Part shown: one piece after another, positions 60,831 to 64,000 of the stretch
Numbering within the stretch: the stretch's first letter is position 1
How the letters are laid out: each line of letters opens with the position of its first letter
NCBI GenBank assembly: GCA_000824785.1
Contig: CCNB01000012.1
Coordinates: 550,206 to 614,205, forward strand
DNA: 64,000 nucleotides
Reading direction: 5' to 3'
From: Mesorhizobium plurifarium
GTDB lineage: Bacteria; Pseudomonadota; Alphaproteobacteria; Rhizobiales; Rhizobiaceae
The notes under the pieces: model-generated
Told to the model about the DNA's origin: nothing
Databases searched by the model: none
What the model saw: only the letters and a program-made list of their open reading frames with translations
Translations under genes and position numbers: made by a program

Positions 60831-61742
60831 TCAAGCGCCCAGGCACCAGGCCAGCACCGCCTTCTGGGCGTGCAGCCGGTTCTCGGCCTCGTCGAAGACC
60901 ACCGAATGCGGCCCGTCGATCACCTCGTCGGTGACCTCCTCGCCGCGATGCGCCGGCAGGCAGTGCATGAACAACGCATCGGCTTTGGCCTTCGCCATCA
61001 GCGCGGCATTGACCTGATAGGGCAAGAAGACGTTGTGGCCGCGGGCGCGGTGCTCCTGGCCCATCGAGACCCAGCTGTCGGTGACGACGCAGTCGGCCTG
61101 GTCGACGGCTTCCTCGGCGGACTTGGCAAACCGGACCTTGCCGCCATTGGCTTTCGACCAGTCGACATATTTCTCGAAAGGCTCGCTGCCCTCCGGCACC
61201 GCGACATTGAGGTTGAAGCGGAAGCGCGCCGAGGCTTCGAGCAGCGAATGCAGCACATTGTTGCCGTCACCGGTCCAGGCGAAAGTCTTGCCGGCCACCG
61301 GACCGCGATGCTCCTCATAGGTCATGATGTCGGCCATGAGCTGGCAGGGATGCGTGTCGTCGGTCAGCCCGTTGATGACCGGAACGGTGGCGTTCTCGGT
61401 GAGCTCCAGCAGCCGGTCATGCGAGGTGGTGCGGATCATGATGGCGTCGACGTAACGAGACAGCACTTTTGCCGTGTCGGCGATGGTTTCCGAGCGGCCG
61501 AGCTGCATCTCGGTGCCGGTCAGCATGATCGTCTCGCCGCCGAGCTGGCGCATGCCGACATCGAAGGATACGCGCGTGCGCGTCGACGGCTTGTCGAAGA
61601 TCATGGCCAGCACCTTGCCGTCGAGCGGTTTTGAGCGCTCACCCGCCTTGAGCCTGGTCTTTCGCGCCACCGCGTCGTCCAGCATCGAGCGCAGGTCGCC
61701 CGCGGAAACGGCGGATAGATCGGTGAAGTGGCGAACACTCAT
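60831..61742 (-). CDS. argF: Ornithine carbamoyltransferase
   Basis: Makes citrulline from ornithine and carbamoyl phosphate in arginine synthesis; cytoplasmic trimer. 303 residues. Carbamoyl-phosphate loop KPSTRTR at 51-57. HPCQ (VINGLTDDTHPCQLMADIMTY) is present. Ornithine-binding DSWVSMGQE and the catalytic HCLPAHRGEEV are present. The ATG at 61742 begins the conserved sequence; a 13-codon upstream extension overlaps argD. It lies 16 bases after argD on the same strand, so argDF form one transcript. Confidence 0.96.
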   Translation of the reverse strand: MSVRHFTDLSAVSAGDLRSMLDDAVARKTRLKAGERSKPLDGKVLAMIFDKPSTRTRVSFDVGMRQLGGETIMLTGTEMQLGRSETIADTAKVLSRYVDAIMIRTTSHDRLLELTENATVPVINGLTDDTHPCQLMADIMTYEEHRGPVAGKTFAWTGDGNNVLHSLLEASARFRFNLNVAVPEGSEPFEKYVDWSKANGGKVRFAKSAEEAVDQADCVVTDSWVSMGQEHRARGHNVFLPYQVNAALMAKAKADALFMHCLPAHRGEEVTDEVIDGPHSVVFDEAENRLHAQKAVLAWCLGA

Positions 61743-61758
61743 CGGCAGGTTCCAGAAA

Positions 61759-62958
61759 TTATTTCGCGGCTTCGGCCGCAATAGCGTCGGTCAGGCGCTT
61801 GGCGCCGGCGCGAATGCGCTCCAGCGCCTCGCCGATCTCCGCGTCGGTAACGGTGAGCGGCGGCAGGAGGCGGATGACATTGTCGCCCGCCGGCACGGCA
61901 AGCAGGTGCTGGTCGCGCAGCGCCATGTTCACCTTGGTGTTGGGCATGACGCATTTCAGGCCGAGCATCAGGCCGGTTCCCCTGATGCCCTCGATGACGT
62001 CGGGAAATTCGTCCGCGACCCCGGCCAGCCCCTGTTTCAGAAGCAGCGCCTTGCGCTGCACGTCCTCGAGGAAACCGTCGGCCAGCACCACGTCGAGCAC
62101 GGCGTTGCCGACCGCCATCGCCAGCGGATTGCCGCCGAAGGTGGTGCCGTGCACGCCGGCGGTCATGCCGGTCGCCGCCTCGTCCGTGGCGAGGCAGGCG
62201 CCCATCGGGAAGCCGCCGCCGATGCCCTTGGCGATCGCCATCAGGTCGGGCGTGACGCCGGCCCACTCATGCGCGAACAATTTTCCGGTGCGGCCGATGC
62301 CGCACTGGACCTCGTCGAAGATCAAAAGCAGGCCGTGCTGGTCGCACAGCTGGCGCAGCCGCTTCAAGGACTGCGTCGGCACCGGGCGGATGCCGCCCTC
62401 GCCCTGCACCGGCTCGATCAGGATTGCCGCGGTCTCCGGCGTGATCGCCTTTTCGGCCGCGTCGATGTCGTCGAATGCGACCTGGTCGAAGCCCTCGACC
62501 TTCGGGCCGAAGCCTTCCAGATATTTGTACTGGCCGCCGGCGGCGATCGTCGCCAGCGTGCGGCCGTGGAAGGCGCCCTCGAAAGTGATGATGCGGAAAC
62601 GCTCCGGGTGACCCTTGACGAACTGGTAGCGCCGCGCCGTCTTGATGGCGCATTCCAGCGCCTCGGCGCCCGAATTGGTGAAGAACACCTTGTCGGCGAA
62701 AGTCGCCTCGACCAGCCGCTCGCCCAGCCGGCGCTGTTCCGGGATTTCGTAGAGATTGGAGACGTGCCAGAGCTTGGCGGCCTGTTCGGTGAGCGCCGCG
62801 ACCAGATGCGGATGGCTGTGGCCGAGCGAATTCACCGCGATGCCGCCCGCGAAGTCGAGATATCGCTCGCCCTTGTCGGTGACCAGCCAAGTCCCTTCCC
62901 CACGCTCAAAAGCCAGGGGTGCGCGAGCAAAGGTCTCGTAAAGCGCCGAACCGCTCAT
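61759..62958 (-). CDS. argD: Acetylornithine aminotransferase
   Basis: Fold-type I class III PLP aminotransferase converting N-acetylglutamate semialdehyde to N-acetylornithine. 399 residues. Key segments: FTNSGAEALECAIKTARRYQ, FEGAFHGRTLATIAAGGQ, FDEVQCGIGRTGKLFAHE, and IAKGIGGGFPMGA with the Schiff-base Lys (about 244). HGTTFGGNPLAMAVG precedes the C-terminal domain. GGAG lies 9 bases before the ATG. First gene of argDF; preceded by an unusual hairpin/T-run in its leader. Confidence 0.95.
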   Translation of the reverse strand: MSGSALYETFARAPLAFERGEGTWLVTDKGERYLDFAGGIAVNSLGHSHPHLVAALTEQAAKLWHVSNLYEIPEQRRLGERLVEATFADKVFFTNSGAEALECAIKTARRYQFVKGHPERFRIITFEGAFHGRTLATIAAGGQYKYLEGFGPKVEGFDQVAFDDIDAAEKAITPETAAILIEPVQGEGGIRPVPTQSLKRLRQLCDQHGLLLIFDEVQCGIGRTGKLFAHEWAGVTPDLMAIAKGIGGGFPMGACLATDEAATGMTAGVHGTTFGGNPLAMAVGNAVLDVVLADGFLEDVQRKALLLKQGLAGVADEFPDVIEGIRGTGLMLGLKCVMPNTKVNMALRDQHLLAVPAGDNVIRLLPPLTVTDAEIGEALERIRAGAKRLTDAIAAEAAK

Positions 62959-62982
62959 TATATGCGTCTCCGGAACCGGAAA

Positions 62983-63036
62983 TCAAAAAAGCCGCCAATG
63001 CGGCGGCCTTTGCGGCTTATCATGTTTTTCGGCCAT
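62983..63036 (-). other. 17-codon ORF overlapping the argD leader hairpin (possible leader peptide)
   Basis: Translation MAEKHDKPQRPPHWRLF, TGA at 62983-62985. It contains Arg codons AGG and CGG inside the hairpin. No convincing ribosome-binding site precedes it. The same bases can be read as a promoter: TTGACT, 17 bases, GATAAG. If that promoter is used, this ORF would not be transcribed whole. Confidence 0.3.
62985..63007 (-). terminator. Terminator-like hairpin in the argD leader
   Basis: On the minus strand GCCGCC and GGCGGC (with a 5-base loop) are followed by TTTTTT (62990-62985), just 27 bases before the argD ATG. Transcription from upstream must pass it to reach argD, so it could act as an attenuator. 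Confidence 0.6.
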
Positions 63037-63131
63037 GAAGTCAACGAAAACGTCACGCAGAAGCGCGTGGCAAGCCCCGACGTCACGCCGGCTCATCAGT
63101 AGTCAGGCAAGTTGGGGAAAACCGTAAAAAC

Positions 63132-63169
63132 CGAATCGGTGTTGCCTTTGGGACTCTTGTCACCGAGTC
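63132..63169. promoter_or_regulatory. Cluster of three GANTC (CcrM) sites upstream of gcrA
   Basis: GAATC at 63132, GACTC at 63152 and GAGTC at 63165, all within 38 bases and 147-184 bases before the gcrA ATG. GANTC is the site of the cell-cycle methylase CcrM, and GcrA acts preferentially at methylated GANTC promoters. The rest of the 357-base argD/gcrA gap shows no other clear element. Confidence 0.65.
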
Positions 63170-63315
63170 AGCGCATAAGGTAATTGTAGTCGAGAAATAA
63201 CTATATTTCGTGCGGCGGATCTAAATCACCCGGTACATGTGGTGTCGTTTGCCCGGCGAGAGCCGGCTCGGGAAGGGATTCTGGCTGCCGCACGCCTCAG
63301 CAGGAGCGCGGCCCC

Positions 63316-63834
63316 ATGAATTGGACTGACGAGCGGGTAGAACTTCTCAGGAAATTGTGGTCGGAGGGCCTGAGCGCCAGCCAGATTGCCGCACAGCTTG
63401 GCGGAGTGAGCCGCAATGCCGTCATCGGCAAGGTGCATCGCCTGAAGCTGTCGGGCCGCGGCCGCGCGACCGCCGCCCCGGCGCGCCAGAAGAAGGCGAC
63501 GCAAGGCGCCTCGATGCAGAAATCGGTGACGCGCGCCGCAAGCGCCACGCGCCATGTGACGGCGACCATCGGCGCCACGGCGCTGCAGGTGCAGTTCGAC
63601 GCCGAGCCGGTCGCGCGCCACTATATCCGTCCGGTTGAGAACGTGGTCGTTCCGATCTCGCGCAACCTGCAGCTTGTCGAACTGACCGAACGCACCTGCA
63701 AATGGCCGAACGGCGACCCGCTCTCGGAAGACTTCAGCTTTTGCGGCAACGACGCCGCCGAGACCGGACCGTACTGCAAGTATCATTCCCGGGTTGCGTT
63801 CCAGCCGGCGGCGGAGCGGCGCAGGGCGAGGTAG
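63316..63834 (+). CDS. gcrA: Cell-cycle regulator GcrA
   Basis: Alphaproteobacterial cell-cycle regulator that binds RNA polymerase sigma-70 and methylated GANTC promoters. 172 residues. The N-terminal DNA-binding helix-turn-helix is MNWTDERVELLRKLWSEGLS..QIAAQLGGVSRNAVIGKVHRLKL. An Ala/Arg-rich linker follows. The conserved C-terminal sigma-interacting domain has LVELTERTCKWPNGDP...FCGND....YCKYHSRVAFQPA. The start ATG has GGAGCG about 9 bases upstream. Divergent from argD. Its TAG stop touches the heptamer-array element. Confidence 0.96.
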   Translation: MNWTDERVELLRKLWSEGLSASQIAAQLGGVSRNAVIGKVHRLKLSGRGRATAAPARQKKATQGASMQKSVTRAASATRHVTATIGATALQVQFDAEPVARHYIRPVENVVVPISRNLQLVELTERTCKWPNGDPLSEDFSFCGNDAAETGPYCKYHSRVAFQPAAERRRAR

Positions 63835-63918
<84 letters not shown>

Positions 63919-64000
63919 TCACAGCCACCCATTCTTCTTGAACCGCCAGTACAAGAACGCACAGATCAGCGCGATGGCCGCGAGCACGGTCGGATAGCCA
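63919..64000 (-). CDS. CorA-like Mg2+/Co2+ transporter, C-terminal end only
   Basis: The last 26 codons of a leftward gene that continues beyond the window. Translation ends YPTVLAAIALICAFLYWRFKKNGWL, a hydrophobic helix followed by a basic tail F-x-x-x-GWL, the usual C-terminus of CorA-family transporters. Too short for a firm call. Confidence 0.5.
   Translation of the reverse strand, partial: GYPTVLAAIALICAFLYWRFKKNGWL

Overview
The window looks like chromosomal DNA of a Rhizobiales alphaproteobacterium, most likely Mesorhizobium or a close relative. The evidence is: high GC; a gcrA cell-cycle regulator with GANTC methylation sites upstream; a rhamnose locus laid out as rhaDI / rhaRSTPQUK as characterised in Rhizobium leguminosarum; gbpR-chvE-gguABC as in Agrobacterium; divergent dctA / dctBD; a SAM-II riboswitch before metZ; a C4-pathway 5-aminolevulinate synthase (hemA); and several families of short palindromic intergenic repeats typical of this group. 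I found no integrase, transposase, phage, CRISPR or conjugation gene. The genus call is inference; no rRNA lies in the window.

Layout. 1-4.5 kb: the end of an unusual cluster (partial sulfotransferase, GNAT-like protein, cytochrome P450, ATP-grasp-like protein), then an rRNA pseudouridine synthase. 4.6-10.1 kb: a histidine phosphatase and the C4-dicarboxylate system dctA/dctBD, with a sigma-54 promoter and candidate DctD sites. 10.3-13.8 kb: a small membrane protein, a glycosyltransferase-like protein and gamma-glutamyltransferase. 14.1-24.9 kb: the complete L-rhamnose catabolic locus, with two divergent transcripts around a paired operator. 24.9-30.8 kb: dadA, galE, hemA, an aminotransferase and mscL. 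31-37.9 kb: a CrbS-like symporter/sensor kinase and a CrbR-like regulator, separated by a LysR/MFS pair. 38-43.4 kb: a secreted coiled-coil protein, DUF952, pyrD, GNAT, MATE, a histone-deacetylase-like hydrolase and a small membrane protein. 43.6 kb: tRNA-Gly(CCC). 43.7-46.1 kb: three quinoprotein-associated genes (CXXCW rhodanese-like, SoxYZ-like carrier, metallohydrolase). 46.2-48.4 kb: a glycosyltransferase, a methyltransferase and a protamine-like Arg-rich exported protein. 48.5-55.1 kb: gbpR and chvE-gguABC (monosaccharide uptake). 55.3-64 kb: housekeeping genes (dCTP deaminase, SAM-II/metZ, ceramide-glucosyltransferase-like GT21, apaG, hslO, argF, argD, gcrA, end of a corA-like gene).

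How the parts work together. Two sugar ABC importers each place a hairpin between the abundant binding-protein gene and the rest of the operon: a perfect palindrome without a U-tract after rhaS, and a terminator-like hairpin after chvE. Rhamnose enters through RhaSTPQ, is mutarotated (RhaU), isomerised (RhaI), phosphorylated (RhaK), then cleaved and oxidised by the RhaD fusion. Dicarboxylate sensing by DctBD drives sigma-54 transcription of dctA.

The most unusual signals are non-coding: a family of hairpins sharing an asymmetric core but with different, internally paired arms; heptamer-array elements that exactly fill two convergent gene junctions; and a hairpin plus T-run overlapping a 17-codon ORF directly before argD. 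I saw no wholly new multigene system. The left-edge cluster and the quinoprotein trio without its dehydrogenase are the best protein-level leads.
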